Assembly: GCF_900102085.1 (NCBI RefSeq)
Contig: NZ_FMVM01000001.1
Location: 1 to 64,000, forward strand
Origin: Paenibacillus polysaccharolyticus
GTDB taxonomy: Bacteria; Bacillota; Bacilli; Paenibacillales; Paenibacillaceae
DNA: 64,000 nucleotides
Direction of reading: 5' to 3'
Shown: in pieces, positions 27,809 to 37,101 of the stretch
Layout: the number at the start of each line of letters is the position of its first letter
How positions within the stretch are numbered: position 1 is the first letter of the stretch
Position numbers and translations under genes: made by a program
The notes under the pieces: generated by a model
Seen by the model: the letters and a program-made list of their open reading frames with translations, nothing else
Databases searched by the model: none
Told to the model about the DNA's origin: nothing

Positions 27809-30058
27809 TTAACCGGCTTCAGGTGCCGTCGGTTTAGGTTTCTTGATCTCTTCCGGATACTCGATTCTGGAGTGGAAAATGCCCATGACCGTTTCCTTTA
27901 ATGTTTTGGCCACGATATCCAGCTCACGCATCGTAAGGTCACAATCGTTAAACTGATGATCATCCAGGCGACCTTTGATAATTTTTTCAATCATAGACTC
28001 TACCTGCTCCACCGTAGGCTTGCGTAACGAACGAACGGCCGCTTCAACACTGTCGGCAATCCCTACAATAGCAGACTCCTTCGATTGTGCTTTCGGTCCC
28101 GGATAACGAAAATCTTCTTCCGTGAAATCCGGTTCAATCCCCGCTTCTTCCGCCTGACGTAGCGCCTTGTGGTAGAAGTAATGGAGGAATGTAGTACCGT
28201 GATGTTGTTCGGCAATATCACGTATCGGCTTCGGTAGCTTGTAGTCCTTCTGCATCTCAACGCCATCCCGCGCATGCGCTACGATAATGGACTTACTTAG
28301 TTTGGGATCAATCGAATCATGCGGATTCTCCATGTTGTTTTGGTTCTCAATAAAATAGATAGGCCGCTTGGTCTTCCCGATATCATGATAATACGACCCT
28401 ACGCGACAGAGCAATCCATTGGCACCTATAGCCTCGGCAGCCGCTTCGGATAGATTGCCAACCATAACGCTATGGTGATACGTACCCGGTGTCTCTGTAA
28501 GCAGCTTGCGAAGTAATGGATGATTCGGATTCGAAAGCTCAACCAGTTTAAGTGCGGATAGAATGCCAAACGACGTTTCAAAAAACGGCATCAGCCCGAT
28601 AACCAGAATAGCTGTCAGTACCCCGCCTGCAAATGCGTATCCAATGCCGTACAGCGTTGTTGTTCTGTTCCAGTCCCCTGTATCAATTAAAGCCAGTGTA
28701 AAGACAGCCAGAGATCCGAACAGACAGACCATGATAGCTCCTTTTAAGATGGTTGACCGCTGGCTCGCTCGGTGCGTTGCAAAAATGGCCACAAACGAAA
28801 CGACAACTGCAAAGAAGCCAAGTTCAAAGTCAAAAAGCTGACCCTGGTGTGTATTCAAAATAATGCTGGACAGCATACCGATAAGAATCGAGCACACAAA
28901 TGCAAGGGATGTATCCAGTAATAGCGCGATCAGCATCGCTCCAACAGCCACCGGTGCTAGAAACCCAATAAATGGACGTTCATTGGTCTGAATTAAGGCT
29001 GTCACATGCATGACAACAATCGAAATAATAAAGATGAGAACAAGCATAAGCAGTTGGGCATTATTATATTTGAAATGTGTTCCACTGCCTTGCTGAATAA
29101 ACATTAAAATCGCTGCCGACAGCATACAGGAGAACAAAAGCAATCCCAGCTGTGGCCAGTAGTTGACTTCGTTTTTCAGCAAATCATTTTCATTAAGCAG
29201 CGCATACATTTCCGGGGTAATCATCTCCCCTTTAGATACAAGCGCGTCCCCTTGCTTGATAAACACCGTCGGTGTATTCTCACGAGCTTGGACCTTCGCT
29301 TCCTTGGTACCCTCTTCATCATAAAAACGGTTAGCCGTTACCACCAGCCGCGTAAGTTCCTGTACCACTTCACGCTGCGTACGTTTGCTAAGCGAGCTTG
29401 CGCTGACCATCTCCGCCACTTTCGCTCGTGCAGTTGTAGCCTCGCTAACCTGGTCTGTCATCAATCTCGCCACAATGTCTCGTGCAACAGGTTTCATTTC
29501 CTGAATATCATCTGAAGTCAGACGTGAGATTTTGATATACGTTTCTTCAGGAATACGGTAACTTTGTTCCTGTACGACGTTTCGGATCTCTTCCAGTAAA
29601 GTGTCGGAGTATGTACCTGTTTTCCGATTGTTATTAATATAGTTAGACACAAAGTCTTTCTGACGTTGCGGAATCTCATCCCGATAGATATCAATCTTAT
29701 CCTGGCTTGAGATCTGGTCGTCCTGATTCAAACGGTCAATGCGATCCAGTAGCGTTGTCATCAGGTTTTCGTTACGCATCTGCACGATCTGATATATCGG
29801 CTGCACACGTTCGGCCGCTTCTTCCTGTGCTTTCAGTGTAGCCTTGTTATTCGGAATCTGCATTGGCGCAACAATGTCTACCTCACTGCGAGTACCTTCC
29901 TGAATGTCGTAGCGCTCAGGCAACAGTTTGGAAGAAAGACTCACGTAAAAGAGGATCACTAAAAACAAAAAGAGAAGATAGCGCGCCCACACGCTATACT
30001 TCCATCCTGTCGCTCTATTTTGAAAAGATTTGCCTTTTGACATTTCTTTCGAGGTCAC
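27809..30058 (-). CDS. 7TM-HD domain c-di-AMP phosphodiesterase (YqfF/PgpH)
   Basis: A 749-residue membrane protein. After a basic N-terminus and one TM helix (YLLFLFLVILFYVSL) comes a large extracytoplasmic 7TMR-HDED domain, then about seven TM helices and a C-terminal HD domain with HHSVMVGNL and YYHDIGKTKRP. The homologue PgpH of Listeria hydrolyses cyclic di-AMP. The GTG at 30058 was chosen because AAAGGGA lies 9 bases upstream; an ATG at 30043 is the alternative. Earlier in-frame codons overlap phoH and do not fit the family. Confidence 0.9.
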   Translation of the reverse strand: MTSKEMSKGKSFQNRATGWKYSVWARYLLFLFLVILFYVSLSSKLLPERYDIQEGTRSEVDIVAPMQIPNNKATLKAQEEAAERVQPIYQIVQMRNENLMTTLLDRIDRLNQDDQISSQDKIDIYRDEIPQRQKDFVSNYINNNRKTGTYSDTLLEEIRNVVQEQSYRIPEETYIKISRLTSDDIQEMKPVARDIVARLMTDQVSEATTARAKVAEMVSASSLSKRTQREVVQELTRLVVTANRFYDEEGTKEAKVQARENTPTVFIKQGDALVSKGEMITPEMYALLNENDLLKNEVNYWPQLGLLLFSCMLSAAILMFIQQGSGTHFKYNNAQLLMLVLIFIISIVVMHVTALIQTNERPFIGFLAPVAVGAMLIALLLDTSLAFVCSILIGMLSSIILNTHQGQLFDFELGFFAVVVSFVAIFATHRASQRSTILKGAIMVCLFGSLAVFTLALIDTGDWNRTTTLYGIGYAFAGGVLTAILVIGLMPFFETSFGILSALKLVELSNPNHPLLRKLLTETPGTYHHSVMVGNLSEAAAEAIGANGLLCRVGSYYHDIGKTKRPIYFIENQNNMENPHDSIDPKLSKSIIVAHARDGVEMQKDYKLPKPIRDIAEQHHGTTFLHYFYHKALRQAEEAGIEPDFTEEDFRYPGPKAQSKESAIVGIADSVEAAVRSLRKPTVEQVESMIEKIIKGRLDDHQFNDCDLTMRELDIVAKTLKETVMGIFHSRIEYPEEIKKPKPTAPEAG

Positions 30059-30074
30059 TTTAGACAATCCCTTT

Positions 30075-31046
30075 CTATGCTTGATTTTCTGCGGCGTGGT
30101 TGTAAGCCACAATGATTTTCTGGACGAGGGAGTGACGCACGACATCCTGTTCGGCGAAATGCACGAATCCAATTTCCTGAACTTCACCCAGGATCGTACT
30201 CGCTTCCACAAGTCCTGATTTTTTGCCACGCGGTAAATCAATCTGTGTCACATCTCCGGTGATGACCATCTTGGAACCAAACCCAAGACGGGTTAAAAAC
30301 ATTTTCATCTGTTCAGGCGTTGTGTTCTGTGCCTCATCCAGAATGATAAAGGAATCATCGAGCGTACGCCCACGCATATAGGCCAAGGGAGCGATTTCAA
30401 TTAATCCGCGTTCTAGAGCCTTAGCCGTCTGTTCTTGTCCCATAACGTCGTATAGAGCGTCATACAGTGGTCTTAGGTACGGATCTACTTTCTCCTGCAG
30501 ATCACCTGGCAGGAAACCCAGACTTTCGCCCGCTTCGACCGCAGGCCGTGTAAGCACAATGCGTTTGGCACTACCCTCTTTGAGAGCGGCTACAGCCAGC
30601 ACAACAGCCAGATACGTTTTACCGGTTCCGGCAGGACCAATCCCGAATACAATATCCCGTTTTTTAATCGTGGTTACGTAATGTTTCTGTCCAATCGTTT
30701 TTACACGAATTGGTTTACCACGGTATGTCGTCGTAATTTCACCTTTAAACAGATCCAGCAGCTGATCCGCACGCAAATCTTTAGCAAGCTCTATCGCATA
30801 TTGGACATCTCTTTCAGTCAACACATACCCATTTCGTATCAATTGCAGTAATACATCAAATAGTTGTTCAAGTGATTCCACCTGTTGCACAGTACCAAAG
30901 ATATTAATCTCTGCTTCGCGTGAAGCGATCTGGGCTGGAATCTCGGATTCAATCAGTTTCAGAAAAATATCTTGGGGTCCAAACAGAGATTGCCCCTCTC
31001 CCGCACTTTGGAGCGAGATTTGTATACTGCGTGTTTGCTCTGACAA
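30075..31046 (-). CDS. PhoH family ATPase
   Basis: A 323-residue PhoH-like protein, an ATPase of RNA-helicase-like type often near ybeY and era and thought to act in RNA metabolism. Walker A is GPAGTGKT (137-144) and Walker B is FIILDEAQN, with RGRTLDDS between. The start is a TTG at 31046 with GAGG and GGAG upstream, 6 bases after yqfD ends. Confidence 0.9.
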   Translation of the reverse strand: MSEQTRSIQISLQSAGEGQSLFGPQDIFLKLIESEIPAQIASREAEINIFGTVQQVESLEQLFDVLLQLIRNGYVLTERDVQYAIELAKDLRADQLLDLFKGEITTTYRGKPIRVKTIGQKHYVTTIKKRDIVFGIGPAGTGKTYLAVVLAVAALKEGSAKRIVLTRPAVEAGESLGFLPGDLQEKVDPYLRPLYDALYDVMGQEQTAKALERGLIEIAPLAYMRGRTLDDSFIILDEAQNTTPEQMKMFLTRLGFGSKMVITGDVTQIDLPRGKKSGLVEASTILGEVQEIGFVHFAEQDVVRHSLVQKIIVAYNHAAENQA

Positions 31047-31052
31047 ATATCC

Positions 31053-32246
31053 TCATTCTCCTTGACTATGGACTAACGGAAGTTCTTCCGCGATGCTTTC
31101 TTCCACTTCAAATAATACTTTCATATAAACTTTACCATTCTCTTTCTTCTCATGCAAAATTTTTTCACTTAAAATTTTTGTGCCTTTACCGTTTTTGGCT
31201 AAAATATCATTTCTTGCCCCTTCCAATCCCTTCGTTTTAGCCCAATCCACACCTTGCTCTTCCTGATGGAAATTCGTTTCCATATCCTTTTCCGTCATCC
31301 ATCCCATCGGCAAGGTAAATGAACGCCATGTCAGAGGTTTGTGATACGTATCCGTGTCATATGAACTAAAAGGAGTTTTTCCGTACCCCCATAATTGAAT
31401 TGCCCAATCTCCCAGCACCACGTAAAACCGCTCTTTGCTTTCTCCAGTCATCGTCTGATGTTTCTGAATCAAGGGAACCTGTATATCATATTCCCGCCAG
31501 ACCATGCCCCGGACTTCGCCTTTGGCAACAATCGTTTTTGTATTTTCCTCATCACCCAGAATGCCTGAGATCAGCACTTGTCCTTTCTTTACACGCGCGT
31601 TCTTCTGTACTACGGGACGTCCCTGTTCAGCATAGATCTGAGTGACCACCGCATCTGATTTACTGATGAGATGTCTTGGATTCAGTAGAGGCTCGCGCTT
31701 AGGCTGTGCTGACTCAACGACCTGAATCGTAACCCTTGTCCCCTCTTTCGTTACGCCAATCCAGGTCACATCGGGCAATGCCAGCGCCAGCTGTCTGGAG
31801 AGCTTGTCCTGACTTTTCATTCGAAACCCCCATTGAAAGGGGTAGATGCCTTCTTTTTTAGCCGCGGCCAGCACTTCGTCTGTCGGAATCGTTACATTCC
31901 CTTTCACTTCTACATTCCAGATCATAGACGATAGCGCAAATAATGCCGCTACAAAGAACAGCATGCCCCCTACAAAAAACTTTCTGCGAAACAGACGAGC
32001 CAGAAAAAAAGGAAAACCGCTACGGTGCATAATTTTCACTCTGCAGCCTGTCCCTTTTACAATAGGACGCAGTCTGAAAAAATGCGGAAGCAAAATGCTC
32101 ATATCCGCCTGGCGTCCATCCTGTGCACGTAGATCCCATACACTCAGTCTCTGCTCCGTTATCGTATTAATTAATGTCTCGATATCTCCGCCTGTTACTT
32201 TGATCCGCACGGCTCCACGCAATTTATACAGACTAGGCTGCTTCAT
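31053..32246 (-). CDS. yqfD: Sporulation protein YqfD
   Basis: A 397-residue YqfD family protein needed for efficient sporulation in B. subtilis. It has an N-terminal cytoplasmic part, one TM helix (about 91-110, FFVGGMLFFVAALFALSS) and a large external part that begins WNVEVKGNVTIPTDEV, similar to FtsQ/POTRA-like repeats. Its start overlaps yqfC by four bases (ATGA) with GGAGGGG upstream. Expression in the mother cell under sigma-E is expected; see the promoter upstream of yqfC. Confidence 0.93.
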   Translation of the reverse strand: MKQPSLYKLRGAVRIKVTGGDIETLINTITEQRLSVWDLRAQDGRQADMSILLPHFFRLRPIVKGTGCRVKIMHRSGFPFFLARLFRRKFFVGGMLFFVAALFALSSMIWNVEVKGNVTIPTDEVLAAAKKEGIYPFQWGFRMKSQDKLSRQLALALPDVTWIGVTKEGTRVTIQVVESAQPKREPLLNPRHLISKSDAVVTQIYAEQGRPVVQKNARVKKGQVLISGILGDEENTKTIVAKGEVRGMVWREYDIQVPLIQKHQTMTGESKERFYVVLGDWAIQLWGYGKTPFSSYDTDTYHKPLTWRSFTLPMGWMTEKDMETNFHQEEQGVDWAKTKGLEGARNDILAKNGKGTKILSEKILHEKKENGKVYMKVLFEVEESIAEELPLVHSQGE

Positions 32247-32536
32247 CCGTTCCCCTCCACTCCATTCATATGAATATCCAGAATCGTACCTTCTATAGCT
32301 ACTTCATCTGGCAAAATGTTACGTATGACCAAAGCGTTACCACTAATCTCCAATTGACCTTGTGAAAGAGCCAGTACGATGCGATCCGGCGTGAAATGGA
32401 TGACACCGCGATGATTCTCTATATACAGTTGCTTACTGCCGATCAGGGTTAACCGTGGCATATCATAAAGCACATCCTGCGGCAGGTCCAGCACCTCACT
32501 GGTCCATCTGCGCAGCTTGCGGCTGATCCGGGTCAT
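32243..32536 (-). CDS. yqfC: Sporulation protein YqfC
   Basis: A 97-residue YqfC/YabP-family protein. Blocks are RISRKLRRWTSEVLDLPQDV (3-22), PRLTLIGSKQLYIENHRGV and the turn-rich C-terminal part. YabP/YqfC proteins are linked to spore cortex and coat formation. It is the first gene of a two-gene unit with yqfD. Confidence 0.92.
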   Translation of the reverse strand: MTRISRKLRRWTSEVLDLPQDVLYDMPRLTLIGSKQLYIENHRGVIHFTPDRIVLALSQGQLEISGNALVIRNILPDEVAIEGTILDIHMNGVEGNG

Positions 32537-32566
32537 TCGAAGGTCTTCCCCCTTCCTCTACAGTTC

Positions 32567-32595
32567 AACTTATGCGCAAATTCAGGAAATTATGA
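32567..32595 (-). promoter_or_regulatory. Sigma-E-like promoter of yqfC-yqfD
   Basis: Minus-strand TCATAAT (32589-32595) resembles the sigma-E -35 (KMATATT); 14 bp later CATAAGTT (32567-32574) resembles the -10 (CATACAnT). The place, between the floA-operon terminator and yqfC, and the known sigma-E control of these genes in B. subtilis support it. Confidence 0.6.
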
Positions 32596-32645
32596 AGAAT
32601 TGGTGAGAGGTTACGTACATATTTTGCTGAAAATACAGGCATACG

Positions 32646-32689
32646 AAAAAAGCCTTCTCTGGAGGCTTTATGCTCCCAGAAAAGGCTTC
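32646..32689 (-). terminator. Rho-independent terminator of the nfeD-floA operon
   Basis: Minus-strand stem GAAGCCTT.TCTGGGAG with CTCCAGA.AAGGCTT followed by six T. Confidence 0.9.
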
Positions 32690-32740
32690 GTTCTATTTTA
32701 AAACGGGCGAATCGCTTATCGTCTTTATTCTCACTTACTT

Positions 32741-33349
32741 TTACAACTTCCCTCTCGTTCCAAAAGGTTGCTTCGAACGAGGAGAACCCAGTACCTCAGC
32801 CCAAAGTACTCCCGTACGAATATCCTCTTGACGAAGACGAGAGGGCACTGAATCCGTTGTATCTACATCTTCCATACTTGAATTCGATACAGATGGAGAA
32901 GTCGCTGAAGAAATACGATTCAGTCTGTCCTGTATCATACGTTGCTGCTCTTCCATCAATCTCATCTGCTCATCTACCGAACTCCGCATGCTATCCAGTG
33001 ATTGGTCACCTCTAAACTCATCTCCTGAACTAGAGGATGTTGCTGGTTCAGAGTACGGCTGGTCATACCGTTCGTCGTAACGCTCATCATCATATCGTCC
33101 ATCGTCATAACGCTCATCATATTGCTCCTCATAACGGCGGTCATCGTGTCCGGCTGACTGCTGCTGCGAAGAGTCATTTCCTGAGCGTCGATTCGCATCT
33201 TCGCCACCGCCAAATGTCGGCATCCCGTTTCCGGGACGCTTCTGATTGGGGTTTGCTGACTTCCCGAGCTTTCCAAGAACTGAAAAGAGGGCAAAAGCAA
33301 TAACCGCTACAACATAGAGGTTGTTAAATATCCATTCGAATAGGCTCAT
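32741..33349 (-). CDS. Membrane-anchored protein of unknown function with RYD repeats
   Basis: A 202-residue protein not recognised. Residues 1-24 form one TM segment (WIFNNLYVVAVIAFALFSVL). The rest is polar and low-complexity: repeated D-x-RYD units (about 72-97), a Ser/Thr-rich stretch, and a helical coiled-coil-like piece (DEQMRLMEEQQRMIQDRL, about 125-142). The last 30 residues (RTGVLWAEVLGSPRSKQPF) look more conserved. It is the third gene of the nfeD-floA operon, 13 bases after floA, so it may act in the same membrane microdomain. It takes the position of B. subtilis yqfB but does not resemble it. Confidence 0.7.
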   Translation of the reverse strand: MSLFEWIFNNLYVVAVIAFALFSVLGKLGKSANPNQKRPGNGMPTFGGGEDANRRSGNDSSQQQSAGHDDRRYEEQYDERYDDGRYDDERYDERYDQPYSEPATSSSSGDEFRGDQSLDSMRSSVDEQMRLMEEQQRMIQDRLNRISSATSPSVSNSSMEDVDTTDSVPSRLRQEDIRTGVLWAEVLGSPRSKQPFGTRGKL

Positions 33350-33362
33350 TTACATTCACCGC

Positions 33363-34370
33363 CTATCTTCCGTTTTTGGAATCACCCTGATCATTGGAAT
33401 TCGAACCTTCAGCAGGTTTTCCCAAAGTGTTACGCATCTGAGTATCCGCTTCAATGTTTTTCAGGTTCATATAGTCCATTACGCCAATTTTGCCACTACG
33501 AAGCGCTTCGGACATGGCAAGTGGTACTTGGGACTCGGACTCAACGACACGCGCTCTCATCTCAACAACGCGCGCTTTCATCTCTTGTTCTTGCGCTACG
33601 GCCATCGCACGGCGCTCTTCCGCTTTTGCTTGCGCAATACGTTTATCTGCTTCAGCCTGCTCGGTTTGCAAGAAGGCACCAATGTTTTTACCTACGTCTA
33701 CGTCCGCGATATCAATAGACAGGATTTCGAACGCAGTACCTGCATCCAAGCCTTTGGACAATACAGTACGAGAGATCAAATCCGGATTTTCCAAGACATC
33801 TTTGTGGGAGTTCGAAGAACCGTTCGTACTTACAATACCTTCGCCGACGCGGGCAATAATCGTTTCTTCACCAGCACCACCGACGAGGCGATCAATGTTG
33901 GCACGAACCGTAACTCGTGCTCTAACTTTAACTTCGATACCGTCTTTGGCAACGGCAGATACGATTGGTGTTTCGATAACACGTGGGTTTACACTCATTT
34001 GCACGGCTTGCAATACGTCACGACCTGCCAGGTCAATCGCTGCAGCACGTTCGAATTCGAGTGGAATGTTTGCACGTTGCGCAGCAATCAAAGCATTAAC
34101 AACGCGGTCAACGTTACCACCAGCTAGGAAGTGACTCTCCAGCTGGTTAATGTTCAAGCCAAGTCCCGCTTTCGTTGCTTTGATCAACGGGTTAACGATT
34201 CGGCTTGGTGTTACACGTCTCAATCTCATCGCCACCAATGTAATAATACCAATTCTTACCCCTGACGCGATGGCCGAGATCCAGAGCATAACCGGGAAAA
34301 AGCTGAAAAATACGCTCAGTACGATAATAGCGAGTACCGCGATGAGCAAAATCGTGATCATTGGATCCAT
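33363..34370 (-). CDS. floA: Flotillin-like protein FloA
   Basis: A 335-residue flotillin-like scaffold of membrane microdomains. A membrane-inserting N-terminal hairpin (about 1-50), an SPFH domain (about 60-200), and an Ala/Glu-rich coiled coil ([31 protein letters not shown]) are present. GGAGG lies 10 bases before the ATG. It follows nfeD and is under the sigma-W promoter at 35946-35971. Confidence 0.95.
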   Translation of the reverse strand: MDPMITILLIAVLAIIVLSVFFSFFPVMLWISAIASGVRIGIITLVAMRLRRVTPSRIVNPLIKATKAGLGLNINQLESHFLAGGNVDRVVNALIAAQRANIPLEFERAAAIDLAGRDVLQAVQMSVNPRVIETPIVSAVAKDGIEVKVRARVTVRANIDRLVGGAGEETIIARVGEGIVSTNGSSNSHKDVLENPDLISRTVLSKGLDAGTAFEILSIDIADVDVGKNIGAFLQTEQAEADKRIAQAKAEERRAMAVAQEQEMKARVVEMRARVVESESQVPLAMSEALRSGKIGVMDYMNLKNIEADTQMRNTLGKPAEGSNSNDQGDSKNGR

Positions 34371-34405
34371 AGATTTAATTCCTCCGTTTGCAATATGTTT
34401 TTGGT

Positions 34406-34429
34406 AAAAAGAGCATCAGAACTGACGCT
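34406..34429 (-). terminator. Weak terminator/attenuator between nfeD and floA
   Basis: Minus-strand AGCGTCA (34423-34429) pairs with TGATGCT (34412-34418) around a 4-base loop, then TCTTTTT. The short stem suggests partial termination. A second hairpin GCCGAAG/CTTCGGC lies just upstream at about 34498-34523. Confidence 0.45.
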
Positions 34430-34531
34430 GATTAATCCGCTGCTGAAACATCACTCCACCACATTGCCCGCAGCTTGGCAACAGGTTATGTACTTCGCCG
34501 AAGCGGCACCATCACTTCGGCAAGCGCAGAT

Positions 34532-35893
34532 TTACACCGGCAAAGCCTGTTGTACGACAATCCGGGAACCTTCTGCTTTGATGACAATTACGGGTGTATC
34601 CACAGGAATAAATGCACCATCTGTGACCACATCGACACGTTCACCATCAAACATCGCCGTTCCTGCTGGACGAAGAGGTGTCAGACTGATGCCTTGCAAG
34701 CCGATCAGTTCTTTACGCTCTGACGCCGAGGAGTATCCACGATCTGCTGATAACTTATCGCTTAAGATGAATCGATTCCATATTCCTCGATCCTTGAAGA
34801 CCACAGCGATAATCGCGATTACGACCAGTGCAGCCCCAAAAGCAATTCCCAGGGACACAAACGCATCACTTGTATCGTAAGCCGCCCTGACAACCCCGGC
34901 CACCAGCGCAATGGATCCCAAAATGCCCAGAATACCGAAGCTCGGAATAAACATCTCCAGAATCATCATGACAAGCCCGACCGTAAATAATACCCATGTC
35001 TCAGCCCCTGCAAACCCCGCAATGTAGTTTCCAGAGAAATAAAGCACAAAACATACAATTCCGACGATTCCCGGAACCCCAAACCCAGGCACAATCAGTT
35101 CAATAATGACACCGGCAATACCAATGAATAGCAGTACAGTCATCACAATCGGATTGGTTAAAAAGGTAGAAATATTCTCTGCAGCAGTGCGTTCTAGCTT
35201 GAACACATTTTCTTGATTGTAACCAAGCCATGCCGCTGCTTCCTCAGGTGTGTTGCTGATGTGGTCCGCATAACCCACTTTAAGCGCATCCTCCGCGGAA
35301 AGAGCAATAATTTCGCCTTTTTGTTTGGTTTTATTGATCTCAGGCATTTCTACCACTATATTGACGTCGGCCATACCTGCCGCAATATCACCATCCCGGC
35401 CGCTTTTTTGGGCTGCGCCCTCCATTTTACTCGTCCAGTATGCTACCAGCTTGGGATCGTCAACATGTTTGCCTGTGCTATCCACCATAGCCGCAGCACC
35501 AATCATGCTGCCTGGTGACATTACGATCTTATCTGCATTCAGCGCAAGAAAACTTCCTGCGGATGCAGCATCACCACGGACAAAAGCCAACGTTTCGATA
35601 GGGCTGTTTTTAATCATCGTGCCTAGCGCATCTGCAGTATCCACACGGCCTCCAGGCGTATTGATATCAAGAATGATCAAACCAGCATTCATTTCCTCTG
35701 CTTCCTTGAACCCGCGCTCCATGAATTTGCCTAATCCCTGCTCGATTGGTTTATCCACCGGAATTACGTATACGGCGCCGTTTTTCTCAGCTGCATGTGC
35801 TGACGGTATTCCAATCCAGACAGGAAGTAAAAGCGTCAGCAGCATCAAGAGCATCATTGACCCCGTAAGCTTCTTCCGGCGCTTTCCCCTCAC
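34532..35893 (-). CDS. NfeD-type membrane serine protease (YqeZ)
   Basis: A 453-residue long-form NfeD protein: signal peptide (about 10-34), a ClpP-like serine protease domain (about 40-230) with the nucleophile in DAASAGSFLAL and the INTPGGRVD motif, four TM helices (about 245-360), and a soluble NfeD OB-fold at the C-terminus. Partner of FloA. The start is a GTG at 35893 with GGGGGG 6 bases upstream. The gene is first in a sigma-W-type operon, so it belongs to an envelope stress response by inference. Confidence 0.92.
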   Translation of the reverse strand: MRGKRRKKLTGSMMLLMLLTLLLPVWIGIPSAHAAEKNGAVYVIPVDKPIEQGLGKFMERGFKEAEEMNAGLIILDINTPGGRVDTADALGTMIKNSPIETLAFVRGDAASAGSFLALNADKIVMSPGSMIGAAAMVDSTGKHVDDPKLVAYWTSKMEGAAQKSGRDGDIAAGMADVNIVVEMPEINKTKQKGEIIALSAEDALKVGYADHISNTPEEAAAWLGYNQENVFKLERTAAENISTFLTNPIVMTVLLFIGIAGVIIELIVPGFGVPGIVGIVCFVLYFSGNYIAGFAGAETWVLFTVGLVMMILEMFIPSFGILGILGSIALVAGVVRAAYDTSDAFVSLGIAFGAALVVIAIIAVVFKDRGIWNRFILSDKLSADRGYSSASERKELIGLQGISLTPLRPAGTAMFDGERVDVVTDGAFIPVDTPVIVIKAEGSRIVVQQALPV

Positions 35894-35945
35894 ATTAGTC
35901 CCCCCTTTTCCAATAATGTTATACTGTCCAGCTTATGGTATTTAT

Positions 35946-35971
35946 TACGTACAATGCAACATTACGTTTCA
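35946..35971 (-). promoter_or_regulatory. Sigma-W promoter of nfeD-floA
   Basis: On the minus strand TGAAAC (35966-35971), exactly 16 bp, CGTA (35946-35949): the textbook sigma-W consensus. The B. subtilis orthologous operon yqeZ-yqfA-yqfB is a known sigma-W target. It lies about 50 bases before the nfeD start. Confidence 0.88.
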
Positions 35972-36244
35972 AAAACTTAAAATTATATTTGAATACTCCA
36001 GCAAATGCAAGAAATATATATCCAAAATCATGTTTTATAACCAATATTTATAATCTTCATGTACATTCGATGAGAAAAGGACAAGAGCAACCTAAATAAA
36101 AGTGCCTCCTATTTAGAATCTTATATGACTATTTATCTGCCATCTTTTTAAAACCGCGCTCTCAAAAGAGCTATTCCGCAGTCTCACGTGTCGATGAACA
36201 GGTAATGAACTGAGATGGGATAGGACGAGATAAAATGGAGCATG
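35972..36244. other. Intergenic region without a gene
   Basis: AT-rich stretch between yqeY's terminator and the nfeD promoter. A small inverted repeat GCTCT/AGAGC lies near 36160-36173. No reading frame with a ribosome site was found. Confidence 0.5.
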
Positions 36245-36280
36245 AAAAAACACCCCCTGACAAGTCAGGAGGTGTTTATT
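36245..36280 (-). terminator. Rho-independent terminator of rpsU-yqeY
   Basis: Minus-strand stem ACACCTCCTGAC with GTCAGGGGGTGT (one G-U) and six T. Confidence 0.92.
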
Positions 36281-36289
36281 GAATTTGCT

Positions 36290-36733
36290 TTATTGCAGAA
36301 ATTGTTGAACTGCTTGATTAACCAGTTTGCCGTCCGCTTTGCCTTTAACTTTCGGCATAAGGGCCGCCATCACTTTCCCCATCTCGGCTTTCGAAGAAGC
36401 ACCGGTTTCCTGGATGGTCTGCTGTACAATAACTTTAATTTCTTCTTCGGTAAGCTGTGCAGGAAGATACTGGATAAGTATTTCAATTTCCGCTTCGGCA
36501 TTTGCCGCGAGTTCTTCGCGACCTGCTTTGCCAAATTCTTGGAGGGCATCTTTGCGCTGTTTGATTTCACGACTCAGGATATCAAGCACTTCGTTGTCAT
36601 CCAAATCTCTTTTCAAATCTATTTCAAGATTCTTGATCGTCGAACGAATCAACCGAATGGTGGAGAGTCTGAACTTGTCCTTACTCTTCATCGCTTGCTT
36701 CATATCTTCGTTCAATCGTTCGCTAAGATTCAT
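36290..36733 (-). CDS. yqeY: GatB/YqeY domain protein
   Basis: A 147-residue YqeY protein, homologous to the C-terminal tail domain of the amidotransferase GatB. Typical blocks: MNLSERLNEDMKQAMKSKDK at the start, QFGKAGREELAANAEAEI, LPAQLTEEEI and the C-terminal MGKVMAALMPKVKGKADGKL. Its own function is not proven. AGGAGG lies 11 bases before the ATG, 15 bases after rpsU. Confidence 0.93.
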   Translation of the reverse strand: MNLSERLNEDMKQAMKSKDKFRLSTIRLIRSTIKNLEIDLKRDLDDNEVLDILSREIKQRKDALQEFGKAGREELAANAEAEIEILIQYLPAQLTEEEIKVIVQQTIQETGASSKAEMGKVMAALMPKVKGKADGKLVNQAVQQFLQ

Positions 36734-36748
36734 GTAGTTAAAATCCTC

Positions 36749-36922
36749 CTAAAACTTTCTCTTACGAGCAGCCTCGGACTTTTTCTTGCGCTTTACGCTT
36801 GGCTTCTCATAATGCTTACGTTTCTTCACCTCAGCCAAGACGCCATCTTTAGCGATGGAACGTTTAAAACGGCGAAGTGCAGCATCAATAGTCTCGTTTT
36901 TGCGAACTTTAGTTTCAGACAC
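36749..36922 (-). CDS. rpsU: 30S ribosomal protein S21
   Basis: A 57-residue S21, the family length: [20 protein letters not shown] begins after the start and a Lys/Arg tail ends the protein. The start is the GTG at 36922, with GGAGGG 7 bases upstream; the longer frame upstream is not family-like. Confidence 0.96.
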   Translation of the reverse strand: MSETKVRKNETIDAALRRFKRSIAKDGVLAEVKKRKHYEKPSVKRKKKSEAARKRKF

Positions 36923-37101
36923 CAGTTTTCCCTCCCTCCGACCAGACCGTCCAAGAGCAATAACACGGTTCATCATCTTTCATTATAGGCGAAAGGCAAT
37001 AAAAGTGTCAACCTTAACGTGATCCCTTAATATTAGCTGAGCTACAGCAATTTATCAAGTGCAAAAACAATATTGCAACCTGAGTGCATCATATCGTGAT
37101 C

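Noticed and set aside
33321..34134. Plus-strand frames opposite floA
   Set aside because: Antisense to an intact floA with no supporting ribosome site or homology.
36242..36988. 248-codon plus-strand frame opposite yqeY and rpsU
   Set aside because: Antisense to two well-recognised genes with correct ribosome sites.
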